A program made the position numbers and the translations under genes. The notes beneath the pieces are model-generated. The model was not told the origin of the DNA. It made no database searches and was given only the letters and a program-made list of their open reading frames with translations. From Polytrichum commune (lineage: Eukaryota; Streptophyta; Polytrichopsida; Polytrichales; Polytrichaceae), in contig OX485808.1 of assembly GCA_950295325.1 (NCBI GenBank), forward strand, positions 22,588,527-22,652,526: a DNA stretch of 64,000 nt, in the 5' to 3' direction. Of the stretch, positions 11,323-24,055 are shown piece by piece; position 1 is the stretch's first letter; each line of letters begins with the position of its first letter.

Positions 11323-12432
11323 TCCATAAACACATAGGTTGAGGTAAGTTTGAGGTTTTGAAGCTTGAGGAGTGCTTCATACTCCAATGACATACACACT
11401 CGGTGTACCAGCTTGCATTGGAAGTGTGCCAACTATCTGCGAGATTGACGTAGCGAAGTCCGAATCCACGGACCTTTTCAAGTTCAGATTGCTCTTTTGA
11501 AATCGTAACCAAAAGTGATACAAACTCTTGTTAACCTACAGCACAAGGATGCTCGTCGGATTCATTCAAGCACAACGACCAGGTCAACATGAGCACACCT
11601 AAGGTGCTTGAAAAGTCAATTGAATGCTGAAATTTTGCGATGTGTATGGATCGCTGGAATTTATATGTTCATGTTCTACATGATTTGATATAGTGTCAAT
11701 TGCATTTGGTAATTGCTCATAATTTGCTCATTTCTCAATTATGGTTACGGTTGTATGTGAACATATTTATTATCAGGGACACTACAGTAGTAGTTGTTGT
11801 ATTGTCCAATTGTTTATGTATTCATGAGTTTAATCCTGTGATTTGAGAAACCTCATGGACGCTTGTCATTGGAGGAAAGTTTTTTCACTCGAATCTGCCA
11901 CAAAAATGCACATTTCAATCACAATGTCCAGTTGCAGTGGCAATTGTGGCGGACGCAATGTTATTATCGCAGTGATGGCCGTTGCGCATATATAGGTGGA
12001 TTCAGGGTTCAATGCAGCTTCGCGGCATTTCATCAAGTAGAGTGATGCTTCCGTGACCTCGCCCGTGACCGGATGAAGTAATGTAGTATCTGAGTGGAAG
12101 AGTTAATCTGCCTGTAAACGCACACAAGATGCTTGTGGACACGAATTCAAGACTCAGATACCAACGTTGGGTTGTCGAACCTATACTTTCACACAGACGT
12201 CATTGAACTGATTAAAAGTATAAAACACTTGAGACGCGTACAAGCTCAAAAGTCTATTTTCATAGCAGATTTGCAGAGACAGATCTTTTGAAATCTGGGC
12301 CCTGACCTGTCTTGGGTTACACATTGTGTCAAGCATTCCAAAGGTCTGATTAGTTTGTGGTGAACAGTTAGGAATTAGGATCAGTAGGTTATAAAGATTG
12401 ATTTGTTTTTAGAAGGTTTTGATCGAGAATTA
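11323..12432 (+). promoter_or_regulatory. Upstream region of the patatin-like gene with a TATA-like box
   Basis: About 1.1 kb of low-repeat sequence precedes the lipase ATG. The octamer tataaaac at 12219-12226, 207 bp upstream of the start codon, is the best TATA candidate. If it is real, the 5' UTR would be about 180 nt. No RNA data are available, so the start site is inferred only. Confidence 0.3.
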
Positions 12433-14203
12433 ATGGCGGCAGCGGCAGCTCCAGCTCGGCCGACGGGGAGCACTGGTAAGAGGATCACGATCTTGAGCAT
12501 TGATGGAGGCGGTGTGCGGGGTGTGATTCCGTCGACAATCCTCGAGTTCTTAGAGAAAGGGTTGAAGGAGTTGGACGGACCCGAGGTCGCGCTAGCCGAT
12601 TACTTCGACGTCATTGCGGGCACGAGCACGGGCGGGCTCTTGACCGCGATGCTCACGATGCCAGACACGGCGAGCAGGCGGCCGAAATACTCCGCCGCGC
12701 AGATCACGCAAACGTACGTGGCCGAGGCCGCGACGATCTTCCCGCAACGAACCGGGTACATGGCGGCGGGGCGGACACTCCTGGCGATGTTGAGCGGACC
12801 GCGCTACAGCGGCCGAGGGCTGGTGAGGACAGTTGAGAAGGTGGTGGGGCGCAACGTGCGGCTCTCCGACACCATCACGGACGTCGTGATCCCGGCGTTC
12901 GACGTTGCGCACCAACAACCCGTATTCTTCAGCAGCGTGCATGCACGGCGCGACCCGTTGTGCAACCCGACACTGGGCGAGGTGTGCAGGGGCACGTCGG
13001 CGGCACCCACATTCCTCCCCGCTGTGCAATTCACGACAACCAACGAAGCGACGGGGGAGATTCGGAACTACAACCTCGTCGATGGTGGCGTCGTGTGCAA
13101 CAACCCAACGTCGGTTGCGATCGTGCAGGCCATCAAGGAGTCGCAGATGGGCAACTCAGGTTCACGCAACTTGCTTTCTTAGGTTATATGCTTATGTTTT
13201 GTTCATAAATCTCATGAATTTCCTCATCGAAACTGATCTTTCTGCACAGAGCTCAAAAATACATATATATTCATTCCAATAATATCTTCTCTAACATGAT
13301 TGACTTCCATATCATCCAAAAGTAGAGTCCACAAATCAGGAAATTCACTATTCATCGGTGGATTTTAATTTTGAACTTGATCGAGCAGGAATATGCAGTC
13401 ACCATATAATTCCCAATGAAACTTTACTCTTTCACTTCATACTTCTTATGATTACGAGTTACTTGATACTTTATTATGAAGTCCTGGATAACCAACGAGA
13501 GGGGAGAGTGGTGAGAAGCCGCGGGAGCAACAATGCAAGTCATCTACCTACTCGAGCTGGTTATATATTAGACATACCCAATCATCTCATGAACAACAAA
13601 AATATGGACGTTATGATGTCGGTCATGACCCTGTCCTTTATGAATCTTTACACAGGGTTCACCCCCAACGACTCCGCGTATGCGGGGCGATTGGACTTCA
13701 CAGCTGGGTACTCGGACCTCCTAGTATTGTCCCTCGGCACGGGTGAGAAGCCGGTGAGCTACGACGCGGCTAAAGTTGCGAGGTGGGGTGTGGTGGGCTG
13801 GGCCCAGAGTGCCGACGGCTCCGTGCCCCTCGTCGAGGTGTTCTCGAACGGGAGCGCGGACATGGTGGACTACAACCTCTCCGTCATCTTCGGCAGCCAG
13901 GATTCATCGCAAAACTACCTCCGTGTCCAGACCGACGACCTCAAAGGCGAGGCCGCGTCGTTGGATGATTCGTCCCCTGAAAACATGCGTGATCTCGTGG
14001 AGATCGCCGGAAACTTGTTGCGGAAACCGGCCACCAGCCGGAATCTGACGACTGGGCGTCTGGAGCCCTACCCCGATGGCATCACGAACCAGGAGGCATT
14101 GCTCAAGTTCGCCAAGTGGTTGTCGCTCGAGCGGCGCGAGAGATTGCAAGCGGGGACTCAAGCGCCCATCGAAGCAAATCCGGTAGAGCCAACTGAATCA
14201 TAA
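12433..14203 (+). CDS. Patatin-like phospholipase (class II patatin-type acyl hydrolase)
   Basis: Two exons, 12433-13159 and 13656-14203, joined across a 496-bp GT-AG intron in phase 1, give 424 residues. The first ATG in frame (MAAAAAP) is used. The patatin signatures are complete: oxyanion loop DGGGVRG (residues 24-30), nucleophile elbow GTSTGG with Ser65, the GTSAAPTFLP segment and the catalytic Asp217 in VDGG. These are the Ser-Asp dyad residues of plant pPLA-II lipid acyl hydrolases, which release fatty acids from membrane glycerolipids in the cytosol or at membranes during defence and stress. No signal peptide is visible, so this is not a vacuolar storage patatin. The length is close to the roughly 400 residues usual for the family. 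Both exons are GC-rich against AT-rich flanks, as is usual for genes in this window. Nothing is missing or broken. Substrate specificity cannot be read from the sequence. Confidence 0.95.
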
Positions 14204-14224
14204 TCGACAACTCTAAACTCCATA

Positions 14225-14690
14225 GAATCACAACTGTTGGTAACCAAAGTGCACGTGATATTACGGAAGTTCTGTAGTGTCAACATGGATGTGTGATACT
14301 ATAGACTTAGTGTGGCATGTGACACTATGGAATGACACAAAGTGCAACATTTTAATGGTGTGGTGTGGTGTGGTGTGGTCCACTCCACTTGATCTTCCCG
14401 AGTGATGTGGCATATGCATGTACCAACATTCAACAAGTGACATCAGAAGAAGAAGAAGAAGAATAAGAAGGTGACACTCCAAATATCCACACATGGCGCA
14501 ATGCAAGGGTGTGGATTGACTTCTGTGGTGGTTTGCATTAATGACAAAATTCATGATATAAGGGAGAGAAATGGGATAATAAGGAGTGAGATTTTGACTA
14601 CGAACATCTGTTCCCTAGGGTATCGGGAGATTAGAGAGTGAGTGACATTATGGAGGTTGATATTACAAAGTTTAGGGTTTAGATGATTTT
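14225..14690 (-). mobile_element. MITE-like element, family C, copy C1
   Basis: It starts about 20 bp after the lipase stop codon. Its left part (14225-14300) matches, inverted, 53810-53935; its right part (14522-14690) matches, inverted, both 23283-23470 and 52213-52345. Thus its two ends equal the two ends of the longer 52.2-53.9 kb element. It includes a tggtg/gtgtg tract and a gaagaa tract. Non-coding; it probably supplies part of the lipase 3' flank. Confidence 0.6.
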
Positions 14691-15797
14691 TATTTTTATT
14701 TTTTTGGTGAATTCAATTTTCTTAAAAATCAACATTTGTGGGTGTGTTCCGTGGATCCGAGGGTTTGAAGCATATATGTTATATATGGATACTCCCATGT
14801 ACCTAGATACAACATGCAATGTGAAATGAAGGGAAATTGCCCTTAGCGAGTGAGATGGTGACTAGGTGTGTAGTAGTTGAGAACATAGACCTTAGCTAGC
14901 TAAACATATGGCTAAGTAAGCTTTTATAGGGAAGTTGGTTTAGTTTGTCAGATGGGCCATTGGTTGCTGCATGGCCGCTTAAGCAACCCATGATCCATCT
15001 CTAATAGTTCTTCCTAAGTTTCTCCCGATGTGGAATTAGGAACCTTGCAAGTCATATGATTAATGTTGTGTTGTTGAGCTCCTTACCGTACCACTCGCTC
15101 TAGATGAGGAGTGAAACACCATTGTGACAAGAATATTTGGTTGATTCTATGCGTTGTAATGTGTAATCCATTTCATAATTCTTTTCTTACATCCAATATA
15201 CAATTTTTTCAAGCCATGTAGACACATGGTTTGCATACTCATGTTTAACATTGTCAAAAAGGCTTCCAAGATATAGTGACTTGTAGAATGTCAAATTTTC
15301 AACATGGATATAGCAAGCATAAGACTAAGAATGAAGCTTGGGATGGAACTTTACGATATACTAGGTAGCAAGAGTGATAGTACAGTTTGTAGAAAGTGAG
15401 GATCACATTTATTTAAAGAGTCAACAATAATGTCCATCTTTGAGCATAATGTGGGCACCATCAATATGTTTGTCCATGGGAAACAAATCCCTAAAGATTT
15501 GCCATCCACTTTTCTTTATCCTTAGAACGAATGCAAATCATTGAGCCCTTTCAAAATCCCTTTTAAAAGATGTACCATGGCAACGGGTCTACAATGCCCC
15601 TTGAATACTTTGTCCTTCCAAAATAAATAAGGTTAAGTTACTCACATCATGATAACTTCATGTGATGTATCAAGTGCCGTAGCACACTTACTTACAAGAC
15701 TTGCACCACAAGCCCATGTACGTACTTGGGAGGCCAATTCACCAAAGAATTGTTGTTCACCTTCGTGTGATGTTGGAATCAACAAACAAAACATGCT
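14691..15797. other. No gene seen
   Basis: AT-rich spacer; the longest open frame is about 65 codons and unrecognised. Confidence 0.5.
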
Positions 15798-16235
15798 ACA
15801 TGCTTTATGGTATTTAATGTCACGTAGGCTATTTGCAAAGGTCTAAACTAGATGCCTAGAGGTGACTCAAAGTGTCACGTATGTTGATTGCCGATATGAC
15901 ATTATTCGTCACCATAAGTAATTTTTTAAAGTGAAATTTTATTTTACATTATGACATCTAGCGTAGCACATTGGGATACTTGAGATGATAGTTTTGCGTT
16001 TTAGTATGAAAGAGGAAGATATTCTTGAGCATGCTAATGCCAAGTGTCATTTGTGTACACTTTAGTCAGCTTGTAAACCATTATGTAACATAGACATACA
16101 CCTCGTGCATCATTGAACATAATCAGGCCAAGATAATAATAAGCGCAATTAAATGCGTAATAGTGACACTTCATACTATACACAATGTAGTAAGACAATT
16201 TTATGAGAGGCATAAAATAGGGGGTATACTGTATT
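15798..16235 (+). mobile_element. MITE family D, copy D1 (3' end truncated)
   Basis: It begins with 'tatggtatttaatgtca' and runs through the landmarks 'tagcacattgggatac', 'gagcatgctaatgccaagtg' and 'cagcttgtaaaccatt'. These are shared with 24056-24596, 27690-28225 and 39466-39976. The terminal inverted copy present in D2 is missing here. Confidence 0.7.
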
Positions 16236-16556
16236 TCCATTACCGGTCCTTATTGAGTCATTCCTCAAGCTTTGACATGAAGTGAAAGTGTCAAAGTTCT
16301 GTCAATAGCCCAATCTCGACATTCATTTTTTTGGTTTCTTTAAAGATGGCAAGCATTTCTTGATCAATTAGCACTCGGGCCTTTAATTAGTCTTGTCAAC
16401 ATTCATGATGTGTGAAAAGAGTCTCCAGTATAGTCATCACATTGTCCGCAGTATAAATACGAGAAAATTGGTATGGAATTCAATATAGTTCATAATGTGG
16501 TTTCCTTCTGTATGATATAAGTGGTTATGACCTTCATTTATGGTAGGCTAGACATC
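16236..16556. other. No gene seen
   Basis: Spacer between two MITEs. Confidence 0.5.
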
Positions 16557-17000
16557 TACCGTAGCTCTCTAGCAGCTTGGGCACAAAATAATTAATTTTA
16601 AAGGTGCCAAAATTTATGGGAAATTGATTTCGTTGAGTGTAAATAAAAAATAAAAAATAAAAAACTTTCAAAGAGACATAATAATGCAAGTGACATTCAC
16701 TAGAATCCAACAAAGTAGCATCAAATCATAACAAAAAAAATTGCCAAGCAAAACCCTGACATACAAGTAAAAGACAAAATTTAGGGTAAGGAATGTTGGT
16801 TAAGGGAAGTGTCTAGGTTAATCGTAACTGCCATAGATGAAATTAGGAAAACCACCCATGAATTATAGAAATGACTTGGATGAATGTTTAACGTATTTTA
16901 AAATTATTTTTTATTTTCCCAATTTTAGAATATCCTTTTTTTATTGCACTTTAATTAATTATTAGGCAGAATAGTGCCCAAGCTGCTAGAGAGCTACAAT
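16557..17000. mobile_element. MITE with long terminal inverted repeats (family J)
   Basis: Left end TACCGTAGCTCTCTAGCAGC and right end, inverted, GCTGCTAGAGAGCTAC bound about 440 bp of AT-rich DNA. The inverted repeats continue for over 30 bp ('gggcacaaaataatt' against 'attaggcagaatagtgccc'). The tips resemble the larger element at 56427-57374 (TACCGTAGTTTAATAGCAGG), so both probably use the same TA-inserting (mariner-type) transposase. Confidence 0.75.
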
Positions 17001-18322
17001 ATTATGTTATGTGAAGTATGCGGCTAGTGCAAAGTGGATGGTTAGATTAAACGATTTAAGTAAATTAATTTTATTCTAAACCACCCACTTTGCACTCGAT
17101 CATGTATATAATGTAACAATTTTAGCATACCTAGTTGGAGCATTATTTGACAAGAAGTATCTTCCATCTCCAAAAAAGTTTGTGCAATACTGTCCAACCC
17201 TTTCAATAAAATCTTTTTAGTTTCATACTTTGGGCCTTTCCTCTTTTGTGATGCTTTTCATCCTGATGCATTAGGGGAAGTGGTAGCCTTTGTCCCTAGT
17301 ATTTGCTTTTGTGGTGGAGTTTGTGATTTTCATGGTGGAGTTTTGTATGTATTGCATTCTTTGGCTTCATCCCTTGCATGGAGCAATCACTCCTAGCTAC
17401 GCAAGTTGTAGATTTGGAGAACCTTGCACACCATACTTCCTCGCAACAAAGTACCCAATTCTTTATTGGAATCCACTTTCAAAACACAAGAGGTCCTTCT
17501 ACTCGCAAAGGAGCTCTGCCCTACGTCCACTGCCAACTAGGATTTAAGTATATTTGAATTTATGCATGAATTTTGGACAATTCCAACTGTCAAAATAACA
17601 TATACTATATAGCAAAACTACATGAGTGGTTGACAAACACGGAATACAAACATTCAAAGTTGTGGTTGTTGTGTTGTTGTCGTTTGATTTTTTTTATTCC
17701 GACAAGTGCACATCCCGTATTATTTTTGGACAAGAAGTTTGTCCAAATATACTTAAATGTCAATTTACCCATGTTTCTCCTACTACTTCCTTGCCTCTCT
17801 TTATATTTTTCAATCGTTGTTGCCTCCCAGTTTCTACTACGAGATCTTACCTTTTTCCACCTTGTTCGCTGTTATATCCTTTAAAAAACCCATTTATTTA
17901 CTACATGTTGAATCTAACCCTAACAAATTGCCAATGAGCACAACAAGGCTCAAATTCTTCACCGCAAATTCTTCCCGACACTCATCAATGCATTAAAGGC
18001 TCCTTGCTACTAATCCTCGGGAGAAAATAAAGCCTTAGAATCTCCAATCGACATATCTTATGGTGACTCTTTGATCCTCTATACTCAAGCCACATCGTTG
18101 CCATTCCATTTCACTCGTGCTATACAATCAACTTTGATTTCCAAATTATGAGATTACATGACCAACATATACTGAATTAGTGAGAAGGCATTCGCATCAT
18201 TCTTGGCCCATTGCATTCCATCAACTTGACGTTAATAGTCATGATTCTTCCATACAAATATGATGGTATATATAGCATTGAAGCAATCTAGAGGAATCTC
18301 TTCTTACTCATCCCTCAATTAG
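17001..18322. other. No gene accepted; unrecognised short open frames
   Basis: Frames of 85-103 codons occur on the + strand (17290-17547, 17573-17937), rich in Phe/Leu as expected of AT-rich DNA read by chance. They show no domain, splice context or GC rise. Confidence 0.45.
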
Positions 18323-19096
18323 CTACACTAAATATGATAGGTAGTGCCACCAATTCTAATTGTCTTGCTCAATTCTAATTGTAAACCACGGTATAGTGTC
18401 ACCAACATTGGATATTAACCCAACATTATTTGTCATTCCTTGTAATTTTGGGGGGGGGGATTATATATTTACAGTGTTACAATTATTGTCACTTACCAAG
18501 TGATTTTTCATCCACATTTCAATCATCCATGACAATAATTCATCACAAGTTGCTAACAAGAGAAGGTAGGGTTTTGGCCAATGGATGAACTCATGCATCA
18601 TCCAAGACAGTATTTGTTCACTTCTTCATAAGAGGTGTCATCAGAAAACATACCATAGTGACATAAAATACCATGTGACACTAAGGGTGAGTTTCCATGT
18701 AGGCCACTTGTCCACTAGATTCTAGAAAATAGTGGGTTGGAGGTGTTTGCATGTAGTTAAGCACAATCCGCCATCCAACCACATTATGATAATTCACTAG
18801 AACGTGAAGGGCCATGGACACGGGTCGCTAAGCTTCCATGCACTCACTAAAGAATCTTCAACCTACAAGTGCCAGTCACCAAAGAATTGCAACCCAGTTT
18901 TAAGAAGGGGGAGGAAGTTTTAACTTGGAGGAGGAGATTAGTAGGTGGGCCTCCATATTTGAGACGATGGGAGTAGCTTGTTGGCACAAACAAACCCTAC
19001 CCATCAAATTTGCCCTACGTTTGGGCATGTTTGTTCTTATTCACACTAGAATCTGGTGGACATGGAAACTCACCTTAAATAGCATATGTAGTGTAG
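18323..19096 (-). mobile_element. MITE family B, copy B2, interrupted by a Tourist-like MITE
   Basis: It reads as an inverted copy of B1 from 18323 to about 18684, then breaks, and resumes after 19075 with 'tagcatatgtagtgtag', the expected family B terminus. The break holds the element at 18685-19075. A poly-G tract lies at about 18452-18460. Confidence 0.75.
18685..19075. mobile_element. Tourist-like MITE, family H, nested in B2
   Basis: The ends are GGGTGAGTTTCCATG and, inverted, CATGGAAACTCACC. TAA flanks both sides (18682-18684 and 19076-19078), a PIF/Harbinger-type target duplication made inside the family B element's own terminal word cactaaat. Confidence 0.8.
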
Positions 19097-19284
19097 CAAT
19101 CAACACCATCACCTTGATGTTGCATAATTCCAAATTACAATTTGGCATGCAATGACCTCCTTTCCATAAGGAGGATTCCCCACTCAAACTTACTTAAACA
19201 GAGGGTCATTGACTGGGAAAGCATTTGAGCACATAAGGTCCGCCGAATTCATTTTCAGAAATATCCTTTGGCTAGAGACAACCC

Positions 19285-19640
19285 CTAAGGGCGAGTTTCC
19301 ATGTAGTCTACTCGCCCACCATATCCTAATGTAAATAAGGACAAGCCCGCCCAATTGTAGAGGGAATATGATGGGGTGTAGTTCATACCTACCAACTTAG
19401 CTACTCCCATCTTCTCAAATCCGGACCCACCTACTAACATCCTCCTCCTTCTAAAACAGGTCTTCAACCTTTTGGTGACCGGCACTTGTAGATTAAAAAA
19501 ATTTGAGTAAAACACAAGAAAATCTAGCGGCCCATGTTGACAGCCCTCCGCATCCTAGTGGCCCATTAGAATGTGGTTGGATGATGGTTGAGGATTTAGG
19601 TAGACTGATACAACCTCTTTGGTTGTCTTTCCATCCAATC
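19285..19640 (+). mobile_element. Family H MITE, partial copy
   Basis: It starts 'agggcgagtttccatgtag' and shares 'accaacttagctactcccatcttctcaaat' type blocks with 22564-22985 and, inverted, with 18685-19075. The right terminus is not clean. Confidence 0.5.
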
Positions 19641-20309
19641 AACCATCATAGCATATATATATTATATAGATATAGACATAACATTATTCAGAGCCATAAC
19701 AATGTTCTATGGAACTAATAATATTTCACAAAATATTTTTGGATATTCCCACAATTAGTTGTTTTCACATTGTTATTTTTTGTTTGGATTACATTTCCAA
19801 AGGTTGGCCCCACGTCTCCCGAACTATGGTCTGAGAAACCTAGGGTGATAAACAAGTGAAGAAAACAATGTAACTTGACTTGCAATTATCATTGACATTA
19901 CTTAGCACTAGGATGATGCTCACATGATGTTGGGGAATTTTGTAAAGATCAATTCCCCCCTTATGTTGGGCCACCCTTGTAACATGAACATTGTTCAACC
20001 TGACGATCATCCACCTTGCAAGATTGACCCAACTAGGTGGGAAATGATCGTTGGGTTTTGCTCTCATAGTATACTTTTGAATTTTATCAAACTTTGTTAG
20101 GCCTTCTACTTGCCGGCCACGTGGGGCCTGACCTTGGTGCATCATGCCAACTAGCATGCCCGAATTTTCTCAAAAAAAAATAGTGTTAGGGTTTAATTAA
20201 GCGTGATTCTAGCCCAATGGCTAGCCTCCCCCTTGTAGAAAAGGGAGCGTAAATAGTAGGGTTTCTAATGATATGTCACTCGACATGGCTACGTTATCAA
20301 AATCATGTA
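19641..20309. other. No gene seen
   Basis: A minus-strand frame of 105 codons (19840-20157) has no recognised domain and is not accepted. Confidence 0.45.
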
Positions 20310-20690
20310 AGGTAGACTTTCCTAAATCGAATGTTCAACAGAATGTGACACCTATGATTGAGTGGTATGTGGTTAAGTGTAAATCCAAGAAATGACACAT
20401 TAAACATTAATAAATAAAAGTGTAAAAGAAATTGAACTATGTGCTAAAAAACATGCTAGTCATTCTAGGTTTAATAGTCCGTATGGTTGGATTGGGGGGG
20501 GGGGGGACCTTTGTGACCACTTAATGAGCACAAAAATCTTCACTTGGATAACAAAATAAGACAGTCATATGATGTCTAAAAAGTATGAGGCAAATGGCTA
20601 TGGGTTCAACTTGGATTCCTAATCATTTTGCACTAATCAATGAGTGTTTTGTATCGTATGCAAAGTGGGTGCAATGGGAAAAATATCTAT
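20310..20690 (+). mobile_element. Family F repeat, copy F2
   Basis: It carries the family F landmarks 'attgagtggtatgtggtta', 'gtgctaaaaaacatg' and 'cacttggataa', with a pure G-tract at about 20493-20506 at the position where other copies also have one. Confidence 0.6.
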
Positions 20691-22563
20691 CCAAGGCTAC
20701 CTTACCGTGAATGTTGGATTTGATGCAACACGAACGAACCATTGTTGTTGACAAGGAATTATGAATTACAAACAATGATAATCACATCTATTCACATACT
20801 ATCACACACTATTTAATATTGTCACATTTATCACATTGCATCCTTTCAATTAAAGCATACATGTACTTAGAACGAATGACATGGGGATTCGAGCTTGCAT
20901 GAATGACTTAAACTTAAACACCTTCCGCATGTATCTTATGATTGTTGTCACATATGACTAAATTTTCACATTTTCTTTTAATATTGTGTGCTAGAAATGA
21001 ACCCAACATCATACATCCAAAAATGTGTGATCTCAATACTTGTTGTTGATTATAGAATGCATCGCATATCTCATATAAACACACTCTTGGTTCATTTAGG
21101 GTTAACCCTTACACATCCAAGAGGCCCATACTATGATTTGCCATGTACAAAAATGTGTATTCATGCTACATATTTCCATTTTAGCTCATCACGTCAACAT
21201 GGACCCGTCTAAATTAAAACTATTATTTAATTATTATTATTTTGTTGTCGTTGAATACCTTTAAAATGATATTGAAGATTTTGGTTTAAGAACACAACAT
21301 GTATGCCCTTAAATACAAGTGCATACTCATCAATGTCACAAATGAGTGTAGTTTTGTTTTATTCTTAACTAAGGATAATGTACTAATTAAAAATTCAAAG
21401 CCCTCAATTTCTTGAAAACAACTTTAACACTTGGTGAGGCTTGTAGAAATTGTAAATGGATGTCATACATTGAGCCCCTATGTCCTTAAACTCTTTATTA
21501 CCTAAAGAGCCGTATGGGACTCGGCTTAAAAAGAGAAGTCAATGTGGAGCCACTTTAAGTCTTCATCTACCCCCCCCCCCTTTACTCAACATAGAGATTC
21601 TTTAATGTTTCAAAAATAGAGAGGTGCAACTCACATTCAATTTCGTTTCAAGTTGAAGGAAAGGCTTTAAACTCTTTTTTAAAGCTCGTAGAAGGTCATT
21701 AAGACATGAAATAAGAAGCAAGTTTTCATGCATGTTGCAAGATTGACTATTGTTAGTAGTGTGGGCAACACCTTGAGCCAAACATGTTTCTAAATTGATA
21801 TTCAAGCCCATCATACAAGACATTCATCATCCAATCAATGAACTTCAACTACTTCTAGAATAAACATATGAAATCCAAATATAGATTTGCAAAGTCTCAC
21901 ATTTGTGTATTCTAAAAATACATTATATATAAAAAGGATCCTCATCCCTCTCATAATACACATTTAGTTAAAACAAGTTCTTTCACTAGTTGCCTAAACT
22001 GGAGAAATTCAACTTTGTGGTTGTTGGATATTCTCAACCTACGTTGAAATGAAAATATTTTCACTTTCTAGCTTAGAGATAGGCTTTCATTCTTTGCATA
22101 TCTTCAAGAAGGAGTTGATTTCCACATGCAGGTGGATGACTATAAAATATAATGACGTTAGTGGTTGAATTGCCTTCGACATGAAGTGTGGTATGAAAGT
22201 TTCCAGTTCTTTGGAACTTCCTTCGACAATGCAATTATTCATAAAGTAAAGTAGATGAAACCAAACCATGAGTTTATGAGAATCAACACAAAGTCACCCA
22301 AGTTGTCTTAATGCTTAAACTACCATACACAAAGAGTGGTGTTGGGCCAACTTTTTAGCTTGTCCTACTAAAACGAATGGGTCCATATAGCCTTGCATAA
22401 GACGATATGGAATTTAGGATTGTGGGTCCCATACACATACCCTATTTTAAATCCTAGAATGCTCTCAAAGTTTGAGAGGTGGGAAGAGAAAGTCCCAAAA
22501 GCTTCACCCAACTTTCAAAACACTCTCCGAAGTATGACGAGCTAACGGGCTCTTAATGATCAA
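20691..22563. other. No gene seen
   Basis: About 1.9 kb of AT-rich DNA with short frames only, and one poly-C tract near 21571-21580. Confidence 0.45.
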
Positions 22564-22985
22564 GGGTGAGTTTCCATGTAGGTTGCTCACCCACCATATT
22601 CTAGTGTGAATTAGGAAATACCCACCCAAACGTAGAGGGGAAATATGATGGGGTACGGTTCATACGTGCCAACTAGCTACTCCCATCTTCTCAAATATAG
22701 GCCCACCTACTGACCTCCTCCTCCTCCCAGTTACCAAGGATGGAGTTCTACACCAACATTGGTTCTCTTGAGCCTTCAACCGGGTATGAATCCTTTGATG
22801 ATCGGCACTTGTAAGTCGAAGATTCTTTAGTGGACGCATGAAAGTCTAGCAACCCATGTTCACAACCCTCCACATTCTAGCATACCGTTGGAATGTCGTT
22901 GGATGATAGCTAGTGCTTAACTACATGCAAACACCTCTAACCCACTATTATCTAGTGGTCAAGCAACCTACATGGAAACTTACCC
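22564..22985 (+). mobile_element. Family H Tourist-like MITE, near complete
   Basis: The left end GGGTGAGTTTCCATGTAGG and the right end, inverted, CCTACATGGAAACTTACCC form inverted repeats of about 19 bp around a 422-bp non-coding interior. The target duplication is not clear here. Confidence 0.7.
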
Positions 22986-23282
22986 TAGCTTGACCATTAT
23001 TGAATGACAAGACACTCCTTCCGCCATGTCCCGGAAGATGCATTTCTTCTTCTTCGTCTTCTACTTCTTACTAAAATTATATCGGGTTGGACTCGGAATC
23101 CAAATGGCCTTTGCATATACTCGTTGGATGACCCTAGAATTTAGGAAGATGTCGGTGTAAGTTAGTCGGGTGGCTGGGTCCCATTTGGGATTTGGCCGAC
23201 TCAATATGAGTCGAAGTACATTTGTACATGGTAAGTTCGAATAGGTAATAAGCCACCCACACTTGCTCGGGTGGGTAGGTTC
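22986..23282. other. No gene seen
   Basis: Spacer between MITEs. Confidence 0.45.
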
Positions 23283-23470
23283 TACACTAAATATTGTATT
23301 TAGTGTCATATGGTACACCCTAAACTCCGTAATATCAACCTCCATAATGTCACACACTCTCTAATATCCCGAAACCCTAGGGTTTGTAGTTCAAATTTCA
23401 CTCTTTATTGTCACATTTTTTTGTTTATATCATGATATTTGTCATCAATGCAAACCACCAAAGAAATCAA
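23283..23470 (+). mobile_element. Family C fragment (C2)
   Basis: It begins with ctacactaaatattg and continues with the blocks 'cctccataatgtcaca', 'ccgaaaccctagg' and 'atgcaaaccacca'. These match inverted 14522-14690 and the direct 52213-52345 segment. Confidence 0.6.
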
Positions 23471-24055
23471 CGCACCTAATACGTACCTTGGTGTAAGTGT
23501 CATGTGTCCATACATATATATTATTATGTCCAATTCTAATTCTAGACATTCCTTTTTTCATGTAGCCATGTTATTGTGTAATGTTGGCCATGTTTGATGT
23601 CATGTGTAAAGCTATACAATTGGTATGCAATACATTTTCACTTCTATTGGTACAAAATTGAACAATAAGTGTGAGGAAGAAAATTGGGATCATTTCAATT
23701 CATTTTGTGTTGTCCTTTTCATTCTTTGATCCTAAGGTCAACAATTCTGACATCAACCATAGATGTCCGTTAAGGAATCAAAATGATATCTTAGATAACC
23801 CTGTTCCTTATAAATTAACTTTGTCGGTGTACTCACTATTAAATATTAAATGTAGGTATGATCCAAAATATGCTCCATAATACAAATCTAAACACACCAA
23901 CTATGTAAAGTTATCCGCCTTAGTCCTTTAACCGTTAGACACTCATTCATTGTACCCCAATCGTGAATGCCCTTGTTTGGTAAATGTTATATTCTCGCTA
24001 AAATAGTTACATCATGGCGTAAGTCCGAATAGTAACACACACCAAATGGGATAAA
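23471..24055. other. No gene seen
   Basis: AT-rich spacer. Confidence 0.45.

Noticed and set aside
12592-13043. Long open frames on the minus strand and in other frames across the patatin-like exon
   Set aside because: They are shadows of the GC-rich lipase exon; the + strand frame carries all family motifs and correct splice sites.
17573-17937. Overlapping frames of about 100 codons in two phases
   Set aside because: Low-GC, Phe/Leu/Cys-rich, unsupported by motifs; two phases open at once is a sign of chance.
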